Position numbers and translations under genes: made by a program. This document shows positions 47,187 through 56,965 of a stretch of 58,844 nt of DNA, one piece after another. Within the stretch, counting starts at the first letter, position 1, and every line of letters starts with the position of its first letter. The notes under the pieces were generated by a model. The model did not search any database, had not been told where the DNA came from, and saw nothing but the letters and a program-made list of their open reading frames with translations. Source of the DNA: Methylobacter sp. (GTDB taxonomy: Bacteria > Pseudomonadota > Gammaproteobacteria > Methylococcales > Methylomonadaceae); NCBI GenBank assembly GCA_004299305.1, contig SCPZ01000028.1:1-58844 (forward strand), written 5' to 3'.

Positions 47187-48503
47187 ATGGAACCACAAAA
47201 ATCCTTCGTCAGTTGGTTTAGGGACTCATCCCCTTACATCCACGCCCATCGCAACAAAACCTTTGTCATTTTCTTTGGCGGCGAAGCGGTGTTGGCCGAT
47301 GATTTCGATCATCACGTCCATGACTTCGCATTACTCAACAGCCTTGGCATACGCCTGGTTTTGGTTCACGGCATTCGTCCGCAGATCGACCAGCGGCTCG
47401 TTAAGATGGATGTCCCCGCCCGTTTTCACAATAACTTGCGCATCACTGACGATGTAGCATTGCAATGCGTCAAGGAAGCCGCCGGATTGGTCCGCGTGGA
47501 AATCGAAGCTTTGTTATCGATGGGGCTTGCCAATTCGCCGATGGCGGGGGCGAAGATCAAGGTGGCCTCGGGCAATTTTGTGATCGCCAAACCCATAGGC
47601 GTGATTGACGGCATCGATTATTGCCATACCGGCGAAGTCCGGCGCATCGACAGCGCGGCCATTCATCAGCAACTCGACCAGGATAATGTAGTGTTAATCT
47701 CGCCGGTCGGTTATTCGCCGAGCGGCGAAGTTTTCAACCTGTCGGCAGAACAGGTCGCTACGGCGGTTTCGATTGCGTTAAAAGCCGAAAAGTTGGTTTT
47801 ATTAACCGAACAAAGCTGCTGTAATCCCGATAACGGCGAACAAATCCAGCAAATGACCACTGCCGAAGCCGACGCTTTTTTGCAGCAACACCCGGACATA
47901 TCAACCCGCATCAGCTTGCCGCTCAAAGCCGCGATGCAAAGTTGCCAATCCGGTATCGACCGTGTACATTTGATTGACAGAACCATCGACGGCGCGTTGT
48001 TGTTGGAATTATTCAGCCGTGACGGCATAGGCACGCTGATCAGCTCAACGGCGTTTGAAGAATTACGCCCGGCGACCCTGAACGACATCGGCGGAATCCT
48101 GGAGTTGATCAAGCCGTTGGAGCAACAAGGCAAATTAGCCAAACGCTCCAGGGAAAAAATTGAAATGGAAATCGCCGATTATATTGTTATCGAGCGCGAC
48201 GGCCTGATTATCGGCTGCACGGCTTTGCACCCGGATCTGCAAGGCCGGTTTGGCGCGATTGCCTGCCTTGCCGTGCATCCCGATTATCAAGGTTCGTCCA
48301 GGGGTAATCGTATGCTTGAATATGTTTACCGCAGGGCGGGAGAGCTCCGGCTTAAAAAGTTATTTGTGTTATCTACGCAAACCATGCACTGGTTTATTGA
48401 ACGGGGATTTTTATCGTCATCTATTGCCGATCTTCCCGATCAGCTCAAGGCCTTATATAACCCGCAAAGAAACTCTAAAGTCCTTTGTAAAGACACTGCA
48501 TAG
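47187..48503 (+). CDS. argA: N-acetylglutamate synthase
   Basis: This is a 438-residue two-part enzyme: an amino-acid-kinase-like domain (about 20-290, with LVLVHGIRPQIDQRL) and a GNAT acetyltransferase domain (about 300-435, with CLAVHPDYQGSSRGNRML). It catalyses the first step of arginine synthesis and is usually inhibited by arginine. Its first 9 codons lie in a 30-bp repeat duplicated 1250 bp upstream, so an insertion has apparently replaced its native upstream region. Confidence 0.96.
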   Translation: MEPQKSFVSWFRDSSPYIHAHRNKTFVIFFGGEAVLADDFDHHVHDFALLNSLGIRLVLVHGIRPQIDQRLVKMDVPARFHNNLRITDDVALQCVKEAAGLVRVEIEALLSMGLANSPMAGAKIKVASGNFVIAKPIGVIDGIDYCHTGEVRRIDSAAIHQQLDQDNVVLISPVGYSPSGEVFNLSAEQVATAVSIALKAEKLVLLTEQSCCNPDNGEQIQQMTTAEADAFLQQHPDISTRISLPLKAAMQSCQSGIDRVHLIDRTIDGALLLELFSRDGIGTLISSTAFEELRPATLNDIGGILELIKPLEQQGKLAKRSREKIEMEIADYIVIERDGLIIGCTALHPDLQGRFGAIACLAVHPDYQGSSRGNRMLEYVYRRAGELRLKKLFVLSTQTMHWFIERGFLSSSIADLPDQLKALYNPQRNSKVLCKDTA

Positions 48504-48512
48504 TCTATCCTT

Positions 48513-49331
48513 ATGACCAATAATCTCGCCTGTCTATCAATCCTGCAACTATCCGACCTACATATCCTGCCGACAGCGGAAGATAAAATGCTGGGCATTA
48601 ATACCGAGCATTATTTTCATGCCTGTATTGAGCAGGCCGTCCGGCTTCGCGCACAGAAAGTCGGCAAGCCTTTCGATTTGATTCTGCTGACCGGAGACTT
48701 GGCCCAGGATCCTTGTTCTGAAAGCTACAGGCGTATCTTAACCGCCCTTGACGCTTATGAAACGCCCTGTATCTGCCTGCCCGGCAATCATGACGATTAT
48801 GAGCTGATGCAGCAGGTATTGAATACCGACAGGATTAACTGCCGAAAACAGGTTTTATTGGATAGTTGGCAGCTGATTAGCCTGAACAGCCAGATACCGG
48901 GACAAGCCGGCGGTCGCTTGGCAGATGAGGAATTGGTATTTCTTGAGAGCTGTTTGGTTGACAACCCGGATCGTCATGCGCTTGTCGCCGTCCATCATCA
49001 TTGTCTGGAGACTAAAAGCCCTTGGATGGACACTATGATCATAGCAAACAGCCGGGAATTTTTGGCGCTAGTGGACAGATACCCGCAAGTAAAAGTCATA
49101 ATCAACGGTCATATTCATCAAGTCATGGATATAAAGACAGCAACTCTCCGGGTCTTGGGTGTGCCTTCAACCTGCTTTCAATTTGTCCCGGAAAGCACTG
49201 AATTCAGCGTGAACGACATGGCTCCGGGTTATCGATTAATAGATCTGCATGCAGATGGCCGGGTTGAATCCGAGGTTGTCCGATTGCCGGAATCATTGGC
49301 CGATTTGCAAACGAACACGGATGGATATTAG
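48513..49331 (+). CDS. cpdA: 3',5'-cyclic-AMP phosphodiesterase CpdA-like
   Basis: The 272-residue calcineurin-like metallophosphatase has the ordered metal motifs LSDLHILP, LTGDLAQDP, PGNHDD, HHHCLE and INGHIHQ. CpdA enzymes hydrolyse cAMP and lower CRP signalling. It starts 9 bp after argA and is probably co-transcribed. Confidence 0.9.
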   Translation: MTNNLACLSILQLSDLHILPTAEDKMLGINTEHYFHACIEQAVRLRAQKVGKPFDLILLTGDLAQDPCSESYRRILTALDAYETPCICLPGNHDDYELMQQVLNTDRINCRKQVLLDSWQLISLNSQIPGQAGGRLADEELVFLESCLVDNPDRHALVAVHHHCLETKSPWMDTMIIANSREFLALVDRYPQVKVIINGHIHQVMDIKTATLRVLGVPSTCFQFVPESTEFSVNDMAPGYRLIDLHADGRVESEVVRLPESLADLQTNTDGY

Positions 49332-49368
49332 TTAATTCAGGTAGGCCTAGAGCTTGGGAACCAGCGCA

Positions 49369-49435
49369 ATTTAAAGCGGGACGATTTTACAGATAACATC
49401 CCTTGAAAGGATGTTATCTGTCCCGGCTTGGTAGC
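49369..49435 (+). repeat. ACAGATAACATCCC palindromic element, copy 3
   Basis: The perfect-armed hairpin ACAGATAACATCC / GGATGTTATCTGT at 49389-49421 is preceded by TTTAAAGCGGGACGATTTT, as in the copy near 35600. It lies between the convergent cpdA and glgA genes, where it could act as a two-way terminator. Confidence 0.8.
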
Positions 49436-49477
49436 CTTTCGAGTTACCTTTTAGCTCTACCAATGCCCGCCAGTCCG

Positions 49478-50911
49478 CTATAGATGGCTGTATAGGGTCA
49501 TATATTGTTTCGCGCTTTTGCTCCATGAATAGTCTTTTTGCATACCGTTGGTTTGCAACTGTTTCCAGGTTTTTGGGTGGCTGTATACAATCAGCGCGCG
49601 CTTGATGGCTTCCATTAAGGTTCCAGGGCTTGCTTCATTGAAAACAAAACCTGTTGCGGTGTTATTGAGCAGCGTTTCCGGTAGGGTATCGACGACGGTG
49701 TCGGCTAGGCCCCCGGTTTTTCTGACTATGGGTATGGTGCCGTAGCGTTGGCTGTATATCTGGTTTAAGCCGCAGGGCTCAAAGCGTGATGGCATCAGGA
49801 AAATATCCGCTCCCGCTTCAATCATATGCGCCAGTGTTTCGTCGTAACTAATGGTGATCGATATTTTATCGGGGTGGCTTTCGGCAAAATTATGCAAGCG
49901 TTGTTCAAAACCCTTGTTACCGCTGCCGAGTAATACAAATTGCAGCGGCTGTGCCAGCATTTCGGGGAGACAGTCCAGTATCAGGTCGATGCCTTTTTGT
50001 TCAACCAAGCGACTGATAAGTCCGAACATGGGAATGCTTTTGTCAACAGGCAGGGATAGTTTTTCCTGTAGGGCTGTTTTATTAAGCAGCTTTTTGTTTA
50101 TCGATAAGCGATTAAACGTTTGGTTGATGTTGGTGTCGGTTTCAGGATTCCAGTGGTCGGTATCGATGCCGTTGATAATGCCGCTCAGGAAATCTTTTCG
50201 GTAACTTAACAGGCCTTCCAGGCCATAGCCGAAATCGGCGGTTTGAATTTCTTTGGCATAGGTTGGACTGACTGTAGTGATACGATCCGAATAGATCAAT
50301 CCGCCTTTAAGAAAGGACAACATGCCGTGAAACTCTATGCCGTGCGGATTCCAGAGTTGGCCGGGCAAATTCAAGGATAGGTAAGTCGTGCTTGGGAATA
50401 TTCCCTGATAAGCCATGTTATGTATGGTAAAAACGGTAGCGGGGCGGCTGTATTCCAAAGACAGCAGCGCCGGCACCAGTCCGCTTTGCCAATCATTGCT
50501 GTGGACGATGTCGGGTTTCCAATCCAACCAGCTCCGGTTCATCGCAACTTCTACCGTGACACGGCAAAAAAGGGCAAAACGTTCGGCGTTGTTTGCCCAG
50601 GGTTTGCCGTGCTCATCGACATAAGGATTGCCTGGATAGTTAAAAAATTCCGGTGAATCTACCAGCCACACGATGACGCCGGTACCCGGCAAGCGGGTTT
50701 CCAGGATATTTACTGCGTAATTGTTTACATAGACTGTACTTAGATAGCGAACCTCTTCGGTTGTTCTGATGGCCTGATAATTGGGCATGATAATGCGCAC
50801 ATCTTCACCCAATTCGGCCAACGCTTTGGGCAGGCTGCCGGAAACATCAGCTAAGCCCCCGGTTTTAATTAAAGGATGGGCTTCACTGGTGACAAAAAGT
50901 ATTTTTTTCAT
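49478..50911 (-). CDS. glgA: Glycogen synthase (ADP-glucose)
   Basis: This 477-residue GT5 enzyme has the N-terminal ADP-glucose motif K16-T-G-G-L in HPLIKTGGLADVSG and the C-terminal PSRFEPCGLNQIYSQRYGTI and KTGGLADTV. It elongates glycogen from ADP-glucose made by GlgC. The toxin-antitoxin pair lies between it and glgB on the same strand. Confidence 0.97.
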   Translation of the reverse strand: MKKILFVTSEAHPLIKTGGLADVSGSLPKALAELGEDVRIIMPNYQAIRTTEEVRYLSTVYVNNYAVNILETRLPGTGVIVWLVDSPEFFNYPGNPYVDEHGKPWANNAERFALFCRVTVEVAMNRSWLDWKPDIVHSNDWQSGLVPALLSLEYSRPATVFTIHNMAYQGIFPSTTYLSLNLPGQLWNPHGIEFHGMLSFLKGGLIYSDRITTVSPTYAKEIQTADFGYGLEGLLSYRKDFLSGIINGIDTDHWNPETDTNINQTFNRLSINKKLLNKTALQEKLSLPVDKSIPMFGLISRLVEQKGIDLILDCLPEMLAQPLQFVLLGSGNKGFEQRLHNFAESHPDKISITISYDETLAHMIEAGADIFLMPSRFEPCGLNQIYSQRYGTIPIVRKTGGLADTVVDTLPETLLNNTATGFVFNEASPGTLMEAIKRALIVYSHPKTWKQLQTNGMQKDYSWSKSAKQYMTLYSHL

Positions 50912-50948
50912 TGTGTTAGTTTTTATTTTTTTCTGAATGAATAGATGT

Positions 50949-51287
50949 TTATTTGCAAGGCTTGCAACCCAGTCTCATACAGATCTCCGTGTGGATACGC
51001 CCGAATGCTTCTGGTTTGATACTGCCCAAGGTAACGATAACAGTGTCACGGTTTAGGGAGAATAGCTTTGTGGCTCGTATCCAGCTTATTTTCGGCAATC
51101 GGCCTTCAACAAGGTCATTGTCTTGTAGCAAAACGGCATCATCATGCCCTCTCTGAGAGGTAATAGCCGCAACAAGAAAATCACCAAAAGCATCGGGGGC
51201 GGTCAGCAGTAACACTGGGCGACGCTTTTGGTGAGTTAGGTCGGAAAATGGAAATGGAATTTGGACGATGTCAGAGCTTTTTAACAT
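50949..51287 (-). CDS. MazF/PemK family toxin
   Basis: The 112-residue protein from ATG 51287 begins MLKSSDIVQIPFPFSDLTHQ and continues KRRPVLLL, the PemK/MazF mRNA interferase pattern. The ATG lies 17 bp inside the antitoxin's end. A longer frame starts at 51305 but without a ribosome site. It sits between glgA and glgB. Confidence 0.87.
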   Translation of the reverse strand: MLKSSDIVQIPFPFSDLTHQKRRPVLLLTAPDAFGDFLVAAITSQRGHDDAVLLQDNDLVEGRLPKISWIRATKLFSLNRDTVIVTLGSIKPEAFGRIHTEICMRLGCKPCK

Positions 51288-51477
51288 CGTTCCAAATCTC
51301 GTCATCCTGATTATCCCAGATGTGTTTCATCACAATTTCTTGTGCGCGTGTCAGGTCAGAGATCTCTGCTCGATCTGCATTTTCGCGACTCAGATATTCA
51401 ATAAAATGCAACACTTCCAGCGCCAAAGATTCCGGTAACGGTTTGGCGACCTCATAAATTTGTTCGGCAATTGACAT
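51271..51477 (-). CDS. MazE-like antitoxin with DUF2281-type N-terminus
   Basis: The 68-residue protein starts SIAEQIYEVAKPLPESLALE, strongly like the N-terminus of the antitoxin at 46666, and has an acidic C-terminus (DNQDDEIWNDVKKL) likely to bind the MazF-type toxin that overlaps it. Confidence 0.82.
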   Translation of the reverse strand: MSIAEQIYEVAKPLPESLALEVLHFIEYLSRENADRAEISDLTRAQEIVMKHIWDNQDDEIWNDVKKL

Positions 51478-51531
51478 CGAAATTCTCTTTACTAAATCAT
51501 GTTGGTGTAGCGCAACCCAGCTAACTCATAT

Positions 51532-53706
51532 CTACAGCTTCAAAATTATGGCTCCCAAAGGCGGCAAAGTAAGGCTGATTGAATGAGGCTGATTCATCCA
51601 TGCTATAGGTTCCGATAATGCTGCGCCATTACCGATATTGCTGCCGTCGTAATAACCGGAGTCGGAATTGAATATTTCGGTATAAGTGCCCTCCACGGGG
51701 ACGCCTATCCGATAGGCCTCACGGGTTACCGGGGTAAAGTTGAGTATGATAATCAAGTCTTCATGTGTGGTCTTGCGTCGATAACTGATGATGGATTGTT
51801 GCACATCGTGGCAATCGATCCATTCAAAACCTTGGTGATCGAAATCATGCTGGTATAAGGCCGGGTGTTTTTTGTAAAGATGATTCAAGTCTCTTACCAG
51901 CGATTGCACGCCCTTGTGATGCGGATAGTCCAGAACGTACCAGTCTAATGCTTTGTTGAAATTCCATTCGGTGCCTTGCCCGAATTCACAGCCCATAAAT
52001 AACAGTTTTTTGCCGGGATAGGTGTACATAAACGTGTATAGCAGCCGAAGATTGGCGAAGCGCTGCCATTCATCCCCCGGCATGCTGTTGACCAGCGAGC
52101 CTTTGCCATGTACTACTTCATCGTGGGAAAAGGGTAGGCAGAAGTTTTCGGTAAAGGCGTAGAGCATCCCGAAAGTCAGCTGGTCATGATGATATTTACG
52201 GTGTATCGGTTCTTGGCCCATATACCGAAGTATGTCATGCATCCAGCCCATATTCCATTTCATCGAAAAACCCAGGCCTCCGGTCCAGGTCGGGCGGGTT
52301 ACCTGCGGCCAGGATGTGGATTCTTCGGCCATCATCACCGTGCCGGGGTGCTGGTCATGGGTGACGGTGTTCAGTTCCCTTAGAAAATCGATAGCTTCCA
52401 GATTCTCGTTGCCGCCATACATATTGGGAATCCAGTCATTGTCTTCGCGGGAATAATCCAAGTATAGCATCGAGGCCACTGCATCGACCCGCAAGCCGTC
52501 AAGATGAAACTCCTCCAGCCAGAACATGGCGCTGGACAGCAAAAAGTTTTTAACTTCATTACGTCCATAGTTATAAATTAACGTACCCCAATCGCGATGT
52601 TCGCCTTTGCGCGGGTCTTCATGTTCATAAAGCGCGCTGCCGTCAAAACGGGCTAGAGCAAAATTGTCTTTGGGGAAATGTGCGGGCACCCAATCCAATA
52701 TCACGCCGATACCGTTTTGATGACAGGTGTCGATAAAATAACGAAAATCATCCGGTGTGCCGTGACGGCTGGTCGGGGCGAAATAGCCGGTAGTTTGGTA
52801 GCCCCAGGAGGCATCCAGCGGATGCTCGGTTACCGGCAGTAATTCAATATGGGTAAAGCCCATTTCTTTGACATAGCCGACCAGTTGCACAGCCAACTCA
52901 CGATAATTAAGGAAATTGCCCAAATTGTCGCGTTGCCAGGAAGCCAGATGAACTTCATAAATAGACATAGGCTCATGCAGCCAATCGTGACGGGCGCGGT
53001 CATTCATCCATTGCTGATCCTGCCATATATAGCTATCTTCATGAACAACAACTGACGAGGTATTGGGGCGAAACTCAAACTGCTGTCCATAAGGGTCTGT
53101 TTTTAATAGGATTTCATGGCTATGGCGGTTTAATATCTCGAATTTATAGTAACAGCCGACTTGTAAATCCGGCATAAATATCTCCCAGATGCCGCTGCCG
53201 CCTAAGCTGCGCATTGGATTGCAACGCCCGTCCCAGCGATTGAAATCGCCGACCACGCTGACTCGTTCGGCATTGGGGGCCCAGACCGTAAACAAAACAC
53301 CGTCTATGCCATCGACGCTGTGCAAATGGCCGCCCAGCTTTTGGTAAATATGCCAGTGTTTGCCTTCGCCGAATAGATGCTGGTCGAACTCCGGTAATTG
53401 AGTGCCGAAATCGTATGGGTCATGGTTTTCGTGGCTATTGCCGTCTTTATCAAGCCATGACAGTTGATAATGTTCTGGCAATTGTTCATGTTCGGCGTTA
53501 TATTCAAAAAAGTCCGTATCGGGTAGCCTGTTCAAAACAGCGCCGTTATGACTAAAGTTCACTGTTTCTGCGTAAGGTAGATACACTTTAACCTGAGTAT
53601 GACTGTTCTTAATATGGCGGCCCAAAATTGAAAAAGGATCATGATGTCTGGCTTCCATGATTTTTATAGAATCTGAATCAAGTACGGTTTTAGATTGCTT
53701 TTTCAC
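51532..53706 (-). CDS. glgB: 1,4-alpha-glucan branching enzyme
   Basis: The 724-residue GH13 enzyme adds alpha-1,6 branches to glycogen. It has the N-terminal carbohydrate-binding part (about 20-210), the barrel with [16 protein letters not shown] (nucleophile Asp) and [11 protein letters not shown] (acid Glu), [12 protein letters not shown], and a C-terminal beta domain. The start is GTG 53706. It is divergent from glgC with 91 bp between them. Confidence 0.97.
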   Translation of the reverse strand: MKKQSKTVLDSDSIKIMEARHHDPFSILGRHIKNSHTQVKVYLPYAETVNFSHNGAVLNRLPDTDFFEYNAEHEQLPEHYQLSWLDKDGNSHENHDPYDFGTQLPEFDQHLFGEGKHWHIYQKLGGHLHSVDGIDGVLFTVWAPNAERVSVVGDFNRWDGRCNPMRSLGGSGIWEIFMPDLQVGCYYKFEILNRHSHEILLKTDPYGQQFEFRPNTSSVVVHEDSYIWQDQQWMNDRARHDWLHEPMSIYEVHLASWQRDNLGNFLNYRELAVQLVGYVKEMGFTHIELLPVTEHPLDASWGYQTTGYFAPTSRHGTPDDFRYFIDTCHQNGIGVILDWVPAHFPKDNFALARFDGSALYEHEDPRKGEHRDWGTLIYNYGRNEVKNFLLSSAMFWLEEFHLDGLRVDAVASMLYLDYSREDNDWIPNMYGGNENLEAIDFLRELNTVTHDQHPGTVMMAEESTSWPQVTRPTWTGGLGFSMKWNMGWMHDILRYMGQEPIHRKYHHDQLTFGMLYAFTENFCLPFSHDEVVHGKGSLVNSMPGDEWQRFANLRLLYTFMYTYPGKKLLFMGCEFGQGTEWNFNKALDWYVLDYPHHKGVQSLVRDLNHLYKKHPALYQHDFDHQGFEWIDCHDVQQSIISYRRKTTHEDLIIILNFTPVTREAYRIGVPVEGTYTEIFNSDSGYYDGSNIGNGAALSEPIAWMNQPHSISLTLPPLGAIILKL

Positions 53707-53797
53707 TATGAATAGCCTCGGCGTAGTGGAATAATAGTTGGGTGAATGTTACCAAACACATTAAGAGTTGTCAGTCTATTCCACATGGAGATGAAAA

Positions 53798-55078
53798 ATG
53801 TCAGCGTCAAGCAAGCAAAAACATGATCATAACATCAGTCATTTAACCCGTAATACCATCGCCTTAATATTGGCCGGTGGTCGCGGTTCGCGGTTAATGA
53901 ATATGACCGATTGGCGCGCCAAGCCAGCAGTGCCCTTTGGTGGCAAGTTTCGGATTATCGACTTCCCGCTGTCCAACTGCATGAATTCCGGTATACGTAA
54001 GATAGGCGTTTTGACCCAATACAAGTCGGATTCATTGATCAGGCATATTCAGCAAGGCTGGGGGTTTTTGCGCGGTGAGTTTGGCGAATATGTCGACTTG
54101 ATGCCCGCCCAGCAACGCCATGATGAGAATTCCTGGTATGAAGGAACGGCTGATGCGATCTTTCAGAATATTGACATCCTGCGCAGTCGGCATCCTCAGC
54201 ATATTTTAGTGCTGGCTGGCGATCATATTTATAAAATGGATTACGGCGCGATGCTTGCCGATCATGTTGAAAAAAATGCCGATTTAACGATAGGCTGTAT
54301 AGAAGTCTCGCTCCAAGATGCAACGGCTTTTGGTGTGATGGATGTCGATGACAATCGACGGGTCAGGGCTTTTGTCGAAAAACCTGAGCATCCTCCGCTT
54401 ATGCCGGGCAGAACCGACACCGCGTTGGCATCCATGGGGATTTATATTTTTAATGCCGGATTTCTGTTCGAACAATTGATTAAAGATGCCGACACCAAAG
54501 GTTCAAGCCGGGATTTCGGCAAAGATATTATTCCCGCCGTTATCGACAAGTATATCGTCAATGCTTATCCCTTTTTGGATTTGCAAAGCGGGGAACAAAG
54601 CTATTGGCGCGATGTAGGTACTATCGATGCGTATTGGACTGCCAATATGGAATTGATTGGCGTAAAGCCGGATTTAAATTTATATGACAAAACCTGGCCT
54701 ATATGGACTTATCAGGAACAAACGCCACCGGCCAAATTTGTTTTTGATAGCGACAAAAGACGCGGCCAAGCTGTTGACTCGATGGTTTCCGGCGGCAGTG
54801 TGATTTCCGGGGCAAAAGTCAGGCATTCCCTGTTATTTTCAAATGTCCGGGTTAATTCGTATACAACCTTGCAAGATACCATTGTGTTGCCGGAAGTTAA
54901 TATCGGTCGCCATTGCCGCATTACCAAGGCGATTATAGAAAAAGGTTGTGAAATTCCGGAAGGCTCTATTATCGGTGAAAACAGGGCGGAGGACGAAAGC
55001 CGGTTTCATGTGAGTCCGGGCGGAGTCGTTTTGGTTACGCCGGATACCTTGGGGCAAAGAAGACACTATGTCAGATAG
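53798..55078 (+). CDS. glgC: Glucose-1-phosphate adenylyltransferase
   Basis: The 426-residue enzyme makes ADP-glucose, the committed step of glycogen synthesis. It has [22 protein letters not shown] (in part), GTADAIFQN, the [11 protein letters not shown] motif and a left-handed beta-helix tail with regulatory arginines. GGAGATGAAAA precedes the ATG. It is divergent from glgB and heads the glgC-GH57-malQ strand. Confidence 0.97.
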   Translation: MSASSKQKHDHNISHLTRNTIALILAGGRGSRLMNMTDWRAKPAVPFGGKFRIIDFPLSNCMNSGIRKIGVLTQYKSDSLIRHIQQGWGFLRGEFGEYVDLMPAQQRHDENSWYEGTADAIFQNIDILRSRHPQHILVLAGDHIYKMDYGAMLADHVEKNADLTIGCIEVSLQDATAFGVMDVDDNRRVRAFVEKPEHPPLMPGRTDTALASMGIYIFNAGFLFEQLIKDADTKGSSRDFGKDIIPAVIDKYIVNAYPFLDLQSGEQSYWRDVGTIDAYWTANMELIGVKPDLNLYDKTWPIWTYQEQTPPAKFVFDSDKRRGQAVDSMVSGGSVISGAKVRHSLLFSNVRVNSYTTLQDTIVLPEVNIGRHCRITKAIIEKGCEIPEGSIIGENRAEDESRFHVSPGGVVLVTPDTLGQRRHYVR

Positions 55079-55153
55079 AATAAGCGTCAGATAAATCAAA
55101 GTGTGAAGTTCCAGAAGGGACGGCTATCGGTGGAAATGGAAAAATAAAATGCT

Positions 55154-56848
55154 ATGTTAGATAAAAGCAAATTAAAATTAGTTTTATGCTGGCATATGCA
55201 TCAGCCGGAATACAGGGATTTGCAAACCGGGGAGTTTAAGCTGCCGTGGACGTATTTACATGTTATTAAAGACTATGTCGATATGGCCGCGCACCTGGAA
55301 GCCGTGCCGGAGGCTAAGGCGGTGGTGAATTTTGCGCCTATTCTTCTGGAGCAAATTGAGGAATATGCCAGGCAAGTCAACGGCTATTTGCATGATCGTA
55401 TTTCAATTACCGATCCTTTATTGGCGGCGCTGGTCGATCCCAGCATCCCGGCAGATCCTGAGCAACGCATGAAGCTGGTTAAAGACTGCATGAGAGCGAA
55501 CCGGGAAAGGCAAATAAACCGTTATCCGGCTTTCAAAAGATTGATTGAAATGGCCGATTGGTTTGGGGATCATTATGATTCGTTCAACTATGTCAATTCT
55601 CAATTTATCGGCGACATTCTGGCTTGGTATCATCTGATTTGGATGGGAGAAACCATAAAACTAACGGATAGTCGAATAAAACGCCTAATAGAGAAAGGCT
55701 CCGGTTACACCTTGCACGACAGGGTCGAAATTGTAGAGGTCATTGCCGAGCAACTGACCACTATTATTTGTCGATATAAGGCATTGGCCAGAAAAGGGCA
55801 GGTCGAGCTTTCCGTGACGCCTTACGCTCATCCCATCATGCCGCTGTTGTTGGACTTGAATTCTTCCCATGAAGCGATGCCGTCCGCCCCTTTACCCGAA
55901 TTGGATGCCTATCCTGGCGGAGAAGAGCGGGTAAAATGGCATCTTGAAAAAGGCGTGCAGACCTTTAAGCGGTTCTTCGGCTTTAAACCTAAAGGCTGCT
56001 GGCCTTCGGAAGGCAGTATTAGCGATCGGACCTTAAAAATGCTGGGTGATTTTGGCTTTGACTGGACCGCAAGTGGCGGTTCAGTGCTGCACAATAGTTT
56101 AAATCTCCCTGAAAACGGCAAACGATCAGGGATTCACCATCCTTTTACGCTTAAAGAGACCAATATAGCGTGTTTTTTCCGGGATGACGGTCTCTCTGAC
56201 CTTATCGGTTTTGAGTATTCAAAATGGCATGCCGATGATGCTGTCAGCGATTTGATCCGTCATCTGAAAAATATTGCCGACCATGGGCCCGGTGATAAGG
56301 TAGTTTCGATTATCATGGATGGCGAGAACGCCTGGGAATATTTCCCTGCTAATGGTTATTACTTTCTCAGTGCCTTGTACCAACAGCTGGCCAGTCATCC
56401 GAATATTGAGCTAACTACTTTTTCGGAATGCCTGCAAAATAAGGTTGAAGTTAAACCGCTGGCGAAAATGGTTGCAGGCAGTTGGGTTTATGGTACTTTC
56501 TCGACCTGGATAGGCGATGCGGACAAGAATCGCGGTTGGGACATGCTGGGCGATGTTAAATTGACCTTCGACAAGGTAATTGCAGTCGGCAGGCTAACGG
56601 ATAAACAAGTGCAGCAGGCTGAGCTTCAACTGGCCGTTTGTGAAGGTTCCGACTGGTTTTGGTGGTTTGGCGATTACAATCCGGGAGAAGCCGTCAGTAA
56701 CTTTGAAAGACAGTTCAGGCTTAACTTGGCTAATTTATATAAACTGCTGGGTGAAGAGTCGCCCGCTTACTTGGCGATTTCATTTACCCAGGGTTCCGGC
56801 GCTCCTGCTATGGGAGGTGCAATGCGTCCAGGCGTCGAACTTACCTAG
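55154..56848 (+). CDS. Glycoside hydrolase family 57 protein (alpha-glucan active)
   Basis: This 564-residue GH57 enzyme opens with LVLCWHMHQPEYRDL, has the catalytic Glu region GCWPSEGSISDRTL and the catalytic Asp in IIMDGENAWEYFPANGYYFL. GH57 includes alpha-amylases, amylopullulanases and 4-alpha-glucanotransferases; the exact activity is undecided. Its place between glgC and malQ ties it to glycogen or maltodextrin turnover. ATG 55154 is the chosen start, with no strong ribosome site. Confidence 0.9.
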   Translation: MLDKSKLKLVLCWHMHQPEYRDLQTGEFKLPWTYLHVIKDYVDMAAHLEAVPEAKAVVNFAPILLEQIEEYARQVNGYLHDRISITDPLLAALVDPSIPADPEQRMKLVKDCMRANRERQINRYPAFKRLIEMADWFGDHYDSFNYVNSQFIGDILAWYHLIWMGETIKLTDSRIKRLIEKGSGYTLHDRVEIVEVIAEQLTTIICRYKALARKGQVELSVTPYAHPIMPLLLDLNSSHEAMPSAPLPELDAYPGGEERVKWHLEKGVQTFKRFFGFKPKGCWPSEGSISDRTLKMLGDFGFDWTASGGSVLHNSLNLPENGKRSGIHHPFTLKETNIACFFRDDGLSDLIGFEYSKWHADDAVSDLIRHLKNIADHGPGDKVVSIIMDGENAWEYFPANGYYFLSALYQQLASHPNIELTTFSECLQNKVEVKPLAKMVAGSWVYGTFSTWIGDADKNRGWDMLGDVKLTFDKVIAVGRLTDKQVQQAELQLAVCEGSDWFWWFGDYNPGEAVSNFERQFRLNLANLYKLLGEESPAYLAISFTQGSGAPAMGGAMRPGVELT

Positions 56849-56860
56849 TGATAAAAGTTA

Positions 56861-56884
56861 GGGTACGCATCGTGTACCCTTTTA
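56861..56884 (+). terminator. Probable intrinsic terminator after the GH57 gene
   Basis: GGGTAC (56861-56866) and GTACCC (56874-56879) form a short stem followed by TTTT. The stem is short, so read-through to malQ is possible. The sequence is related to the terminator at 45967. Confidence 0.6.
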
Positions 56885-56965
56885 AAAAACATCATGTTGA
56901 TGTACGCCCAAAAGGTACGTGAAACCTACCTTACTTGACTTGACTTAAATAAGAGATCACTAAGA

